NCBI GenBank assembly: GCA_030762935.1
Contig: CM060896.1
Location: forward strand, 11,298,001 to 11,362,000
Direction: 5' to 3'
Source: Hymenopus coronatus
Lineage: Eukaryota; Arthropoda; Insecta; Mantodea; Hymenopodidae
DNA: 64,000 bases
Shown here: positions 22,649 to 34,864 of the stretch, piece after piece
Numbering within the stretch: the stretch's first letter is position 1
How the letters are laid out: each line of letters opens with the position of its first letter
Notes under the pieces: generated by a model
The model's database searches: none
What the model was told of the DNA's origin: nothing
Seen by the model: the letters and a program-made list of their open reading frames with translations, nothing else
Translations under genes and position numbers: made by a program

Positions 22649-22974
22649 TACATCCACTGGAAATTTCCAGAGAGTTCTAGAATGTTTGCAAAGGGTGGGA
22701 AAAAAAGGTTCCAGAATAATCCCATCTGTTGAAATTATAAGCACTTTAATTTCTCCACTTACATGTTGGTCTTTATTTAAGACTAGTTTCAGAGAGTGTC
22801 CTCAATTAATTTGTCAACTGCTTCCGTGTTGTGTTGCCATCTCTCGTCTTTGTTAACTGAATGAATCTCAAAATTCAACCCAACGCCACATCAATATGCC
22901 ATCCTTCCACAGCTTGAGTCACGACTAGTCAACATTCCACTAACAGAAGCTGAATACACACACATACAAGATGT

Positions 22975-23575
22975 AGCAAAATTAAATCATTTCATTTCGA
23001 ATTCCATTGATAAGATAATTCAAAAACATAAAATTCAAAAAATGTAAATGAAATGACCACTTTGGAAAAGCTAAAAAAAATGCACACACAATTATTGTAA
23101 ATTTACTTTACACCCAAGATACTTCTGGAAATTTCGGAAATTATTTAGAGATCACAAATAAACTTGATACCACAAAATAAATACAACACCAGAAATCTAC
23201 TAAACCAGCCTTTGAAAGATAGCATACCAGAAACAAAATTATCTGGCATTTACCAAATGAATTGCCAAAATTGAAGCAAGATACACATTGGACAAACGAA
23301 GAAAAATTTGGATGCTAGAAAAAAGGAACACTTGAGAAACATCAGATTCAAATACATGACAAGTCCACCATTGCCCAACATTCTTGCACAGAGTATCAGA
23401 ATATACCAGAAATAAAATTGATCAAACACTTAAAACAACCTTGGGGACTAAAGACATCTTTGTTCATAAACATGAAGGCAAGCTCATGAATGTTAAGATG
23501 AGGTCATCCGGTTAACAAGATTAGCACAACCAGTGGAACCAGACATATCAGTCACCAAATTAACTGAGTCCCTCA
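22975..23575 (+). pseudogene. Penelope-like endonuclease fragment
   Basis: Across frameshifts the plus strand reads SGIYQMNCQN, then KIHIGQTKKNLDARKKEHLR, then NIRFKYM and STIAQHS. This is a PLE GIY-YIG core whose YIGQT has become HIGQT. Upstream words (NYLEITNKLD) may belong to the linker. It is too broken to be functional. Confidence 0.72.
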
Positions 23576-23819
23576 AACTAGTCTTACATGAAAACCAACA
23601 TGTAAGTGGGGAAATTTAAAGGGTTTATAATTTTGACTCATTATTGTAAGACATTATTTCACTGGGTTGAAACTTTGAGGTAATTCCAAAGTTATCTATC
23701 AATATAACAAAAATATGGTTGGTTGGTTTGTATCTGATGTTAAATGCTTGATAATAAAATCATTCGTTTTCTTGTACTCCAATATTTAGCTGGGAGGTTG
23801 TAATCTTCTGTAAAAGTCA

Positions 23820-24125
23820 GATATGATCCATTTCTTCATTTAGTTTACAGAAAAGACATACAGGAGTCTCTGCTGTGCCAAATATGTCATGTCCCGTTAG
23901 TAGTCTGAAGATTTTCTTGCTATTGTACAAATATTGTAATCTTGTACATTTTTCCATTGTTTTCCAGATGTTTTGTTTGTGTATTCTTCATTGATTTTGT
24001 TTTTGTACTTTTTCTTTTAATAGAGGAAAATGGAATTAAACTAGGTGTTGATTTGGTGATAATTTTACCTCCCTTTTTGGCCAAAAAATCAGCCATTTCA
24101 CTGCCTATTATTCCACAATGGGCAC
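23820..24125 (-). pseudogene. LINE RNase H-domain fragment
   Basis: The minus strand reads HCGIIGSEMADFLAKKGGK, the final RNase H motif (H.G..GNE.AD..AK), then after a frame break IWKTMEKCTRLQYLYNSKKI, FRLLTGHDIFG and PVCLFCKLNEEMDH. This is the end of an R1/jockey-class ORF2. It lies just 3' of the FAM135 exon at 24239, inside the intron. Confidence 0.75.
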
Positions 24126-24238
24126 TATAAGAATATCAGTTACATGACATTGTTTCTTCAATAACGGTAAACCTGTTTAAAATGATTAAATTTGAACTGA
24201 AGACATACATGCGTGCAATTGTGTAAACCATGACCTAC

Positions 24239-24506
24239 CACTACCAGCCTTACGTCCTGCTACACTTCTTCTCCTTGCGAACTCTGCCATGTCCTGATAC
24301 TGGTCTTCAAATATGATTGGCAAAGTTGTAATATCTCCATCCAGTTCATTGCACTGGACAGGAAGTGGCGGTAATGTAGCGAGATACCGTGACCGGCGTA
24401 CCATTTCCGATACTGCCAAGTAGTTCTGATAGTTGGCATCATAGCACCCTGCTGCTGATTGTCGAGGATTGTCCAAAACAAAAAACGCCTCTGCAAACCT
24501 CTTTAC
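24239..24506 (-). CDS. FAM135: FAM135-family protein, conserved N-terminal-half exon
   Basis: A 268-bp exon with acceptor TGTCTTCGTTGCAG before 24506 and donor AGTG then GTAGGT after 24239; it enters in phase 0 and leaves in phase 1. It encodes 89 residues starting VKRFAEAFFVLDNPRQSA. It contains SRYLATLPPLPVQCNELDGD and TLPIIFEDQYQDM, closely matching the corresponding stretch of vertebrate FAM135A (EAFF...HPRQAA, SLPPLPIECSELDGD, LPIIFEDRYLD). FAM135 proteins are predicted lipase-like/serine esterase-fold proteins; their biochemical role is poorly known. The last 20 residues are basic and Ser/Gly-rich and lead into the disordered middle region. The exact donor is inferred; GTAAGG 22 bases upstream is the alternative. 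Confidence 0.92.
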
Positions 24507-24588
24507 CTGCAACGAAGACATTAACATCATCTTAAAATACTTAAACTGGGGAATAAATGTTTAAGGAAATACTTTACTTCAAAACTAC

Positions 24589-24672
24589 AAGGGCCATTTA
24601 GTAAGTGACAGACGATTTGGTATAACTAAATAATAACGAAAGCTATCAACACAAACCTTTATTTACACTACC
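24589..24672. mobile_element. Mariner-like terminal fragment
   Basis: AGTAAGTGACAGACGATTTG and CAACACAAACCTTTATTTAC match the left end of the mariner-like element at 28303-28985. Confidence 0.7.
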
Positions 24673-24683
24673 TTTGGATAATT

Positions 24684-24850
24684 AGAGTCAGACTGAAAAA
24701 TTCAATGCCATAGCCGGGTTTTGAACCACGGATCTCCCAATCTTTAGCCAGTTGCTCTGCCACTGAACTACCATGCCAACATAGCATTGAATTTTTAACT
24801 GACTCGCATGTTTCCCGGTAAACCACAAGGTGATCTCAAATTATTTATTA
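24684..24850 (-). mobile_element. tRNA-like SINE, family A, single unit
   Basis: Reversed B box (TTTTGAACCACGG), A box (CTCTGCCACTGAACTACCAT) and 5' part (ACTGACTCGCATGTTTCCC) are present. It is inserted into the LINE that starts at 24850. Confidence 0.85.
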
Positions 24851-26050
24851 TATGTACCAATATATCTAATAAAGCATATTTGCACTGTTTGAGCATAGAA
24901 AGGGCGTAATCATCCCAGCCAGCAGATCTCTTGTTTTTCAAACTATTCATTATACCTTTTAATTCACTTGCATTTGTTTCAAATATGTACATAGTTTTGA
25001 ATATATTCTTATTATGAAATTCCACATCGTTTTGGCCTAAAGTATTTCCAATGTTAACAAAGTAACTATTAAATATATTACTAATTTTTATAGGGTCTGC
25101 TATCACGCTTTCCCATCCCTCTCTAAGCAAATATTTTTATGCTGTCTTTGTTCCAGATTCTTGTGATTATTAATGATTTGCAACATTGTTTTAGTTTTGT
25201 TTTCTGAATTAGTGATTTTATCTGAATCAAAATTTACTTTGTTTGCTTTTAATGCCAATCTGTAGCATTTTTTGTATTCTTTATATATCTAGATTTGTGT
25301 CACTAAAAGGTATATTTCTCCAATAGTTTTCTTCACAGCTAAGTGTGTGTCCAAGTTTAACATTACAGGTATGTCGCCTAACTTTTTTTGTCTTTGGGCA
25401 AACAGCATTTAGATAGTAGTTAATATTAAAAAGGTTATTCCATTTTTCTTCTGTACTGTCTGCACCGAACATGTTTGCCCAGTCTTCCTGTAGTAACATT
25501 TTATTTAACTCATGTATTTTATTTTCATTTGTGTCCCATACCCATGCATAATACTGTTTTTCACTTTTAGGCTGGCAGTTCCAAATATCTATTATTTGTG
25601 CTGTGTGATCAGAAACATGAAATTTGTCATTTATTTTATTATAATTACTTTCTTGTAAATTAGTTATAATCCAAAGTGGAACTCGAATTACTTGTAATTC
25701 TGGTTGGCCCTAGATAGGACGTAGCATCATACAGGTTAAAGGTCATTAAAAGACGAGTTCCTACAGATCCCCTACAAGAATAATATTTTGATTGAGCTTG
25801 AGTACCTCATTTAGTAACCTTTCAAGCTGAGTAAGGAAATTTGGGTGATCTATAAATCCATGTTATATTATACTCCCAGTATAATTAGTACTTAGTTTAA
25901 CTCCAGCAATTTCAAAGTCCATCTCTATACTAAAATTTGATAGTTTATTTATTGGTTTACATTTAATTTCACCCCTAGTATAGATGACAATGTCTCCACT
26001 TTTGTGTAGTTTTCTGCAGAAAAAATACCTGAGGTTATAATTGTTAAAAC
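24850..26050 (-). pseudogene. LINE (jockey/CR1-like) endonuclease-to-RT remnant
   Basis: On the minus strand, EN-like sequence (about 26050-25700; KSGDIVIYTRGE, LERLLNEVLKLNQNIILVGD) is followed by a linker (25499-25281; DWANMFGADSTEEKWNNLF) and then the start of the reverse transcriptase (25130-24850; ISNIFNSYFVNIGNTLG, LKNKRSAGWDDYALSMLKQC). The phrase NKRSAGWDD is the RT1-type motif NK..GpDgi. Frames are shifted between parts. The RT core with its catalytic YADD box is missing, the copy being cut by the SINE at 24850. It lies in the FAM135 intron, on the gene strand. Confidence 0.82.
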
Positions 26051-26052
26051 TA

Positions 26053-26398
26053 CGAGGACTGGTTTTTTTTTTTTTTTTTTTTTCAACCTCCAATAGGCTA
26101 TAAATAAAAGACAAGTTCATAAAAAACAATTATTTCATTACTAAAGGTTTTGTATACTTATGGTTACTTTTCAACATAATCACCGAAATGATTGAGAAAT
26201 TTATCTCTCTTCAACATTTTTTGAAGCGGGTATTGCAAAGCTTGTGCACAGGTACGATAAATATCTCAATCTTTTCGGTGATGAAGTTGAAAAGTAACCA
26301 TAAGTGTACAAAACTTTTAATAATACAATAATTGTTTTCTATGAACTTGTCTTTTATTTATAGCCTATCGGAGGTTGAAAAAAAAAAAACGGTCCACA
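26053..26398. mobile_element. Mariner-type foldback MITE
   Basis: The ends CGAGGACTGGTTTTTTT and the complement of AAAAAACGGTCCACA are each flanked by TA (26051-26052 and 26399-26400). The arms of about 145 bases share TCAACCTCC, AGGCTATAAATAAAAGACAA and TATGGTTACTTTTCAAC. The element adjoins, and probably interrupts, the endonuclease region of the LINE. Confidence 0.8.
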
Positions 26399-26719
26399 TA
26401 TATAATTATCTTTAGTTCATCTACATTCATATTATCATTACTAAACTTAGTGCTGCTGCTGCATTTGAAATTAATACTGAAATAGTTTCATTGTAATACA
26501 GAATTTTGCTGAGAATATGTTCATCTTACAATTACAGAGTGGAGTATACAATAATTTTGGTAGGCACATATTGCAAATACATGTGAGGAAACATCTTCTA
26601 AGTGCTAAAACACTAACATTTGCACATAAATATATGCTTTTCTTATAGACCTTTTATAAAAAAAAAACGAAAAATCTTTTGTTTGCAGTTTTGTACTGTT
26701 AAAGCTCTGCTGAACATAC

Positions 26720-26875
26720 CCTGAGATGATGATGATGCCGAGCAAGGTGTTGGTGCACAGGATCCTTACAGGAAAATGCTTCAAGGAACTGTTGCCAGAG
26801 CAGAATGTTCTCTGCACATAGTTGAGCTATGTCACTATTTGCCATTGCTACAAACTCTTCTTCAACTTCAATTAA
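26720..26875 (-). CDS. FAM135: FAM135-family protein, conserved N-terminal-half exon
   Basis: A 156-bp exon with acceptor TTATTTGTTTACAG before 26875 and donor CTCAGG then GTATGT after 26720, phase 0 at both ends. It encodes 52 residues, LIEVEEEFVAMANSDIAQLC, then LLWQQFLEAF and HLARHHHHLR. Vertebrate FAM135A has the matching block [20 protein letters not shown]...LAQEHHTLRV. Joined to the next exon the reading is HHHLR followed by VKRFAEAFF, which matches the vertebrate order residue for residue at the junction. Earlier exons encoding the N-terminal C2-like/DUF3657 part were not identified upstream on the minus strand. Confidence 0.9.
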
Positions 26876-27104
26876 CTGTAAACAAATAACACATGTTGCC
26901 ATATTTTGAAATACATAAATTCACACATATGTATATTCATATATACATATTATTTCATATGTATATATATGGTGTTCTAAACACTTGTTTGAAAGGTTCT
27001 AAACATGATATATTAAACTACAGAGCTTCAAATAATAAGCAGTATTTTAGACAGTGGAGCACTGTAATTTCAATGGATTGAGTCACCTTTTTTACACGTT
27101 TTGC

Positions 27105-28250
27105 TCCTCTTTGCCTTCATTTGGGAAGACCAATTTCAGGGTACCTCAACCCTATCTTCAGTTCCAAGGTTGACAGACGCTACATACAACAGGTGCTTGA
27201 GTGCAGCCCAGTATTGTGCTGCCCTCTACTCTTGTCAATGATGATGTCATCCATGGCAGGCACCTCAAATTCATAAGGGAATCTTCTTCCTTGGTGATAT
27301 GGACCTTTTCATAAATTTTCAGTTCCAAAGGTTTCTTTACATATTTAATCTATTTCTTCCTTTATGTTATGATTTTCAAACCAAAAGTGATGTGCTACTG
27401 CAGAATTGTCTACTTGCTTGTGCCTGAGCCAATATTTATATCCTAAACACAAACTTTGCCGACATTTTGTGAATTTCATGTAATTTTTGTAATATTTGAT
27501 GTTCAAATGTTTTTGTTCTGTTGCATCCCGAAGTTGAAATCACTAGATGCAAATGTTTATTATTCCTTGTGCTTTTATCATGTAAAAGTGTTTTGATTTC
27601 CTCTATGCGATTTTGTTTTCCAACAATAAGTATCATAGTTGTGTGTTGATTTTGTTGGTTGTGAAGCCAGTTATCAAAGGGAAAGAGGCTTTTTCACAGT
27701 ATGGAAAAGGCCACTTGCAGATTACGCCTACATTAATGCATTCGCTTAGAATTATATGCATACAAATATTTGCAGCAATAAATTACATCTAGTGATTGCA
27801 GTTTCACTTTAGAATTGTACAATTCTGAATGGAAAATCCTAGTGATTTATTATTCAAGAAGTCGCCAGGTAGTCTGGGTCTGTGAAGCCCAGCAAGCCCA
27901 TTAAAATCCCCTGCTACTCCAAACTATGCATAAGCGCGAGTAGACTTTTAGTTCAAATTTAGCGCAAATACAAAGAGGATCCCTAATGCTTCTCATCCAG
28001 GCCACACAACCATCTGTTGTATATAGTGTCAATCAACCTCGGAACTGAAGACAGGGTAAAGGTACCCTGAAACTGGTCTTCCCAAACGAAGGTGATGGGG
28101 AGCAGAACCTCATTTCAAATACAGAGCCTTTATTTGGATGTTGGCCCTGGACTGCACTGTTACTAACTGGTTTTGTTCCCATTACACTTTCCTCCTCTCC
28201 ATGTGCCAGCAAAATCTTTGTACAGAGGTTGACAAGTTGTGAAACCACAT
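27105..28250. mobile_element. Penelope-like 3' ends in inverted orientation
   Basis: The minus-strand copy (27660-27105) reads VDNSAVAHHFWFENHNI after an ICNRTKTFEHQ-like linker, then a tail containing TTGGGAAGACCAATTTCAGG. A plus-strand tail at about 28010-28110 contains GAAACTGGTCTTCCCAAACG, the complement of the same words, so the two 3' ends face each other outward. SAVAHH...H is the conserved zone behind the PLE GIY-YIG core. Confidence 0.7.
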
Positions 28251-28302
28251 GTTTTAAAGTTATAGTGTGTTAGTATTGTTATAACACTAAAAAGTCTGTA
28301 TA

Positions 28303-28985
28303 CAAGGATCATCCAGAAAGTGACAGATGATTTGGCTAACTAAACAATAACGAAAGTTACCAACACAAACCTTTATTTACAAACTTACACAGCCTTACTC
28401 TATTTCTCAACGTAATTGTCATTGCTACCAAGGTATTTACTGTCACATGATACACATGTTATACTCTTCCACCGCCAAACATCTGAGCCAAGATGTCACT
28501 GTCACTTTGAGGTCTTCATGGCTGGGAAATCTTTTCCATCCAAAAAGTCATATACAGTGTCCAAAGTGAAACATCGGTTTTTCTGAATTTTTTTTTCAAC
28601 ATTTGCTTTCAACTCCTCCATAACTATTGATGAACTTCCACTCTGGTCTTTATCGTACACACTGTTATGTTCTTCCTTGATTACTCGTAAATTGTGTGCC
28701 ATTTCCTCACTGAAGATTCTTTCATTGCATTATCACTATACACTTGCATTATTATAAAATTCAATTGGCTGAACTTTTTGTGCATTAAAAAAAAAAAAAA
28801 AAAAAAAAAAAGAATAAGTTCTTTGGCAATAGAAGTATAACATCAGCATTGAAAAACTGGTACCACGTGACAATAAATGTTTTAGAACAGAGATTATGTT
28901 GAGAAATAGAAACTTTGTAAATAAAGTTTTGTGTTCATATCTTTCATGATCATTTAGTTATGCCAAATTGTCTGGATGGACCTCA
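28303..28985 (-). mobile_element. Mariner-like element with about 110-bp inverted repeats
   Basis: The left end CAAGGATCATCCAGAAAGTG and the complement of the right end (TGAGGTCCATCCAGACAATT) lie next to TA (28301-28302 and 28986-28987). The arms share TTTATTTACAAA and TTCTCAAC. Inside, the minus-strand frame 28702-28502 (66 residues: VMEELKANVEKKIQKNRCFT, LDTVYDFLDG) resembles the mariner helix-turn-helix region. The catalytic domain is deleted. An internal A run (28784-28811) is present. Confidence 0.75.
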
Positions 28986-29405
28986 TATTTAAGAACACAG
29001 AATCTTCCTAAGTGTAGAGAAGTGAGGCAGTGACTTTAGACAGTTTGCTGCTCTCCACGTGCCTTACAGAGAAATGATCCATAATTGTCTGGATAGACAG
29101 GAAAACATGATCTACTCTGGATAAGAAACGGCTGTGTTCTTGCAGAGGAAGAACTCAATAAAATTAGAGAAAAATGCATACGGAATCTCACAGAAAGCTT
29201 GCACAGGAATCAGGAATTTTGAAAATCTCAGCTTGCCACTAAAATTTTAAAATTAAAGTCATGTAAGATAAGTATAGTTCAGATTTTTGTTTTATATATT
29301 ATTTCATTTATACAGTCTCCTTTAACTTCTATTGTCATATCGGAGACTTTGACTTGAGAATCAACTCAGATTTTGCTTGCTGAACTGTAGGGTTTCTTAA
29401 CACTG
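28986..29405. other. Unassigned sequence
   Basis: No coding or repeat signature recognised. Confidence 0.45.
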
Positions 29406-29408
29406 TTT

Positions 29409-30117
29409 GCTTTCTTTACATATACTATGTTCGTAGTATACAGAGAACATATTGTAATACACCCAAATATTTTATATAGAAAATTCACGTTTTGAGATCC
29501 CCTGAATAAAATAAGTAGACAAATTTTGTGTGTGTGTGTGGAGGGGGGGGCAGCATAGTTCAAAAATAAAAAGTCTGTTAAGCACCAAACTTCATATTTA
29601 AGTTCAGTATCTTCCAAGGATACAACATGAAGATTTTCAAAAAAATCATGCCACCCCAAACTACCCCTTATACAGAAAAAATTTCAAACATTTTGATTTT
29701 CTGAAAAATGTTCCTAATGATTTTGATTAGAATCTCTTCCATTTAAAAGATTTACATGACAAATAAAATGTAAATCTTGAATTTTCTGGGAATAGTCTCT
29801 GAAGACCTCTTTATTCTGGATGAATTTTTCTGATTTTGCATAATTGGTAAACCGTAGGAGATATACAAAAACTTACTGCATAAAAAATGTAGTTCTCATT
29901 AAAACACACAATTTATTTCATATACATTTTTTTCATGGAGTTGACCGTTTTCAAGATATTCTTTCTTATTGGTTTCAGTTTTAAAATGCTGAACGTTTCT
30001 CATATGGGAACCTTTCTATTAATGTTTATCTCGATTAGCATGAAGTGGACAGAAGAATAAACTTATTAGCAATAATTTGTCACAGAGATGTAAACATAGT
30101 CATGTGAATGGAGCACA
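29409..30117 (-). mobile_element. H-family element
   Basis: The hairpin end is at 29409-29460 and the body is normal apart from a deletion shortly before the sub-terminal GTAAACATAGTCATGTGAAT. Confidence 0.82.
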
Positions 30118-30119
30118 AG

Positions 30120-30388
30120 TACTACACTATTAAACACATACAATTCATATGCTAGATTCTGTGGGGGATTTAACCCGAGACCTCTGTGTTAATGCTGACA
30201 ACCTGACTGCAGAGGAGCTGATTTATATAGTTGACTGTTGGATAGGTTAACAATTGCCCCTCTGACACCTGCATTTAATTTTTACCCTCTCTCCTACATA
30301 TAACATTTCACTAAAACATTTGATATTGACATTTCACAGGAATTACAATTTTTGCAACTCCCTAGATTCAAAACAAAGCAATTTTAGA
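30120..30388. other. Unassigned sequence
   Basis: A weak tRNA-like word (GGGGGATTTAACCCGAGACC) near 30165-30185 may be part of a worn SINE. Nothing else was recognised. Confidence 0.35.
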
Positions 30389-30389
30389 A

Positions 30390-30749
30390 AAAACAAATTT
30401 GATGTGTTCTATTCACATAACTTTCTCTACATCTCTGCGATAAATAATTGTTAAAAAGCTTATTCTTCTATCTACTTCATGATAATCCAAATAAACATTA
30501 GCAGAAATTGTCCTTATTACTTGGTTCCTTGTAAGTAGAAGGGAAATAAGAAAATGCACAGGCTAAAGCAACAGTCTCGGTCTTTAAAAGCCAGTTGCTA
30601 TGTGAAGCAATTGAAATTCCAATCTCTTTGCTTGCCAGGACTAAACAAACAAGAAAACGAGAAGAAAGATGTCTTCCCATTTGAGAAAAGTTTAACTAGC
30701 TTAAAATTAAAGCCAACAATTTGGAATATCTTGAAAACAGTTAACTCTA

Positions 30750-30809
<60 letters not shown>

Positions 30810-31303
30810 TGTGTTTTAATGATATCTACATTTTTTGTGTAGTACGTTTTTGTACATCTCTTGCAGTTTGCCAGTTGTACAAAAGTCATCCAGAGTGAAG
30901 ATGTCTTCAGAGGCTATTCCCAGAAAATTCAAGATATACATTTTGATTGTCATAAAAATATCTTATGCATAAAGTATTTTAATAAAAATCGTTAGCCATT
31001 TTTGAGAAAATCAAAATTTTCGAAAAATGTTCCACTCAAAGGTAGTTTAGGGTGGGAGGATTTTCTTGAAAGTGTCACATCCTTGGAAGATACCAAACTT
31101 GAATACTAAGTTTGGTATTTAACGGCATTTTCACTTTTGAACTATGCTGTTCACAGACAAACACACTACACAAATATTTTTCTAAAAATGCTTTTTCTGG
31201 ACTCAGGTGCTGCTAAAACATGTATTTCCAGTGAAATCTCGGTATGGAATTTTTGGGTGCATTACAATACCTTCTCTATACACTATATGTAGAGAAAGTA
31301 AAC
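30390..31303 (+). mobile_element. H-family element with long internal poly-A
   Basis: Near full length, with T-run end, body, short CA zone and hairpin. An A run of about 56 bases (30751-30806) sits where other copies have a short A run after ACTCCACGAAAAAA. Confidence 0.85.
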
Positions 31304-31328
31304 AGGAATGTATGTGTGTGTGTATGTG

Positions 31329-31353
31329 AGAGAGAGGGGGAGAGAGGGAGAGG

Positions 31354-31425
<72 letters not shown>
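31329..31425. repeat. (GA)n microsatellite
   Basis: A GA-rich run of about 97 bases at the internal microsatellite position of the H fragment that follows. Confidence 0.9.
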
Positions 31426-31426
<1 letters not shown>

Positions 31427-31845
31427 TAGCATAACTCAAGAGTGAAAAGTCAATTAAATACCAAACTTCATATAGAAGTTTTGCATATTCAAAGAATGAT
31501 TTTAAAAGAAATCTCCCACCTACCCCGAACTACTATTTACTTAGAAAACTATCCAAATTGTTATTTCCTCAAAATGCCTCTAAGGATTTTGATTACAATA
31601 CACGGCAAATAAAATGTATTTCTTGAATTTTCTGGGAGTAGTCTGTAAAGACCTTGGCATCTGAGATCAGCAAAAGAACACTTTGACCTCTACACTGACC
31701 CAGCCTTGAATGAAGTGTCCGGAAGAATTTGTAACAGAGCAGAGATTACAGGTCCAGATAATCATTTTCTTTCATAGAATAGCTTGTATACCCACTAATA
31801 AACAATAGAGGGGAAGAGGAGGTCATGTGAATGTAATACACAGGT
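31425..31845 (-). mobile_element. H-family element, internally replaced
   Basis: Body sequence runs from the (GA)n to about 31660, followed by about 140 bases of unrelated DNA and a possible terminus (GGTCATGTGAATGTAATACA) at about 31820. Confidence 0.6.
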
Positions 31846-32091
31846 AGGTCCCCCCCCCCTTCTCATTCTTTCTCTCTCTTTTCCCAACAGGAATTCCTGG
31901 GGACTTGCACTATACTTCTACTATGAACAGATTCATGCATGCAACTATTATCCTAATTTGAGAGCAAACATTTATATTAATTCACATAAAGTTGATAAAC
32001 AAATAAGCTTTTATATGAAGAGTGGAATATATAACATGATATTGGTAGTGAAAGTTATGTAAGAGTTTATATATCAAAGCTTTTTCACTTT

Positions 32092-32283
32092 TTCTTCTAC
32101 ATAACCTATATTAAGTAGAGGAAGTATATAAGTATTCTAACCAAATATTCAATACTGAGACTTCACCAGACTTCTTGAATCCAAAAAGTGCATTCCACCC
32201 AAAAATTTGATACCAAAATTTCACCGGAAATACATGTTTTAGGCTCCTCTATAAAAAAAACCAACTATTTTTGAAAAAGGTCC

Positions 32284-32322
<39 letters not shown>

Positions 32323-32985
32323 CACTATAACTCAAAAACAAAAAGTCAGTAAAATACCAAACTTGGTATATAGCTTTTGGTATCTTTGAGAAAAACCTTC
32401 CCACCCCAAACTACCCTTTACATGGACAAAATTTTGATTTTCTCAAAAATGGCCCTAATGATTTTAATTAAAATACTGTATATTGAAAATATTTATATGG
32501 AAAATAAAATATATATCTTGGTTTTTCTGAAAATAGTCTCTAAAGACCTCTTTATTCTGAATGAGTTTTGTGTAACTGGTAAATCATAAGAGATAGACAG
32601 AAACTTACCACACAAAAAATGTAGATCACATTAAAACACACAATTTATGTCATATACATTTTTTTTGTGGAATTGACCATTTCTGAGATATTCCTTGTTA
32701 TTTGTTTCAGATTTAAAATGCTTAAACTTTCCTCACAAGGAAAGTTATTAACTCCTGGCCCTGCATAGAAACGGATTTCAACCACATGGCAACAAGCGTT
32801 TAAGAGATTTTACTATCGTTTTAGCCTGTGTATTCCCTTAGTTACCCTCTACTTATAAGGAAGCAAGTAATAAGGATAATTTCTGCTAATGTTTATCTCG
32901 ATTATCATAAAGTAGATAGAAGAACATGTTTTTTAACAATAATTTGTAACAGCGATGTAGAGAAAGTCATGTGATTAGATTTTTT
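32092..32985 (-). mobile_element. H-family element with a partly duplicated hairpin end
   Basis: The first 100 bases repeat part of the terminal zone (TTCAATACTGAGACTTCACC, then again TTTGATACCAAAATTTCACC). The body and the end GTAGAGAAAGTCATGTG follow normally. Confidence 0.8.
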
Positions 32986-33059
32986 TTGAAAATAGTACTC
33001 TATTGAATGATTTATTATGTTAATATTATGATTGCCACTATTTTATTTTCATTACACAA

Positions 33060-33722
33060 CAAAAATTAGTATTTAAATTTAGTATCTTCAAAGGTTTGAG
33101 ACACAAAGGTTTGAGAAAAATCCCCCCAACCCAAACTACCCTTTACATGGAAAAAATTTCAAAATTGTGATTTTCTCAAAAGTGGCTTCAATGATTTTGA
33201 TTTAAATACTTGATATTAAAGATATTTATATGGCAAATAAAATGTATTATATTTTGAATTTTCTGGGAATAGCCTTTAGAGACCTCTATTCGGAATGAAC
33301 TTTGCTGAATTTTGCATAACTGGTAAACCGCAAAAGATAGACAAAAGTTTACTACACAAAAACTGTACATCATGTTAGAACACACAATTTATGTCATATT
33401 GATTTTCTTTCGTGGAATTGTCCATTTCTGAGATATTATTTGTTATTGGTTTGAGCTTTAAAATAGTTATATTTTTCTCAAATGGCACCATACAAAACGA
33501 TCTGTACCTCAATTGTTTCACATAGTGATAAACTTTTAAAGGATTTGATATCGCTTTGGGCAAATGATTCAGCTCCTTCTACTTAAAAGAAAGCAAGTAA
33601 TTATTTCAATTATGCTAACATTCATCTTGATTAACATTATGTAGATAAAAGAATAACTGTTCTCTAAGATTAGCTGTGTTTGGAACAGCTAGAGAGAGTT
33701 ATAGGAATGGAACACATTACAT
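33060..33722 (-). mobile_element. H-family element lacking the hairpin end
   Basis: The body begins at TTAGTATTTAAATTTAGTATC and ends AGAGAGAGTTATAGGAATGG. The hairpin and microsatellite are absent. Confidence 0.75.
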
Positions 33723-33785
33723 TCTTTTTTTATTTATGTTGTTCTCATGCACACACATGCACATACACCTTCATTTAAAGTGTCT

Positions 33786-34642
33786 TTTTACTTTCTCTAT
33801 ACGAACTATAGTGTATAGGTATTGCACTCCACCAAAAAATTTGATACCGAGATTTCACCGGAAATATATATTTTAGGGTCACCATTATCTAAAAAAATAT
33901 TTTCAGAAAAAGGTCTGTGTGTGTCCGTGTGTCTGTGAGCACGATAACTCAAAAACGAAAAGTCAGTAAAATATCAAACTTGGTATTTAAGTTTAGAATC
34001 TTCCAGGGATGCGACACAAAGATTTTGAGAAAAATCCCCCACCCCAAAATACCCTTTACATGGAACTTTTTTCGAAAATTTTGATTTTCTAAAAAATGGC
34101 TAGAACGATCTTGATTAAAATATCGTATATTAAAGATATTTACCCGATAAATAAAATGAATATTGTGAATTTTCTGGGAATAGCCTCTGAAAACTATTTT
34201 ATTCTGAGTGAATTTTCCGGAATTTTGTATAACTGCTAAACCGTAAGAGATAGACAAAAACTTACCACACAAAACATGTAGAGCACATTAAAACACACAA
34301 TTTATGTTGCATATATATTTTTTTCTTGGAGTTGATCGTTTTTGAGATATTCCTTGTTTTTGTTTTCAGGGTCGAAAATCTTAATTTTTCTCATACAGGA
34401 ATTTGACAACTCATGTCCATACAAACAAAGGAACTTCAGTCACATAGTAACCAGCTTTTGACTATTGCTTTAACCTATGCTACTCCCTTATTTCCTTTCT
34501 ACTTACAAGGAAGAAGGTAATAAGACTATTTCTGCTAATTTTTCTAGATTAGCATGTAGTACATAAAAGCATAAGCTTTTTATGAATAATTTGTTGCAGG
34601 GATATAGAGAAAGTCATGTGAATGGTACACATAGGATTTTTT
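33786..34642 (-). mobile_element. H-family element, near full length
   Basis: Hairpin (ACTTTCTCTATACGAACTAT), short GT zone, complete body and T-run end (AATGGTACACATAGGATTTT). Confidence 0.88.
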
Positions 34643-34864
34643 ATTTAATGAGCCTCAAAACATGCATTTTAAATGATTGGGTGAAATGCAATATTTTGAC
34701 TACCTCCTAGGTATATGAAAGAGAAGTAGAATAATTTTACAAAATTTTTTGTAGATCACTGTCCAGATTATCAGTTAATAAAACAAAAAAACTTGGGACG
34801 TTACATAATATGGCTTGGAACAAAGATTTAAATGCATAATGTAACAGTTTTGCTCAAGTAGTGT

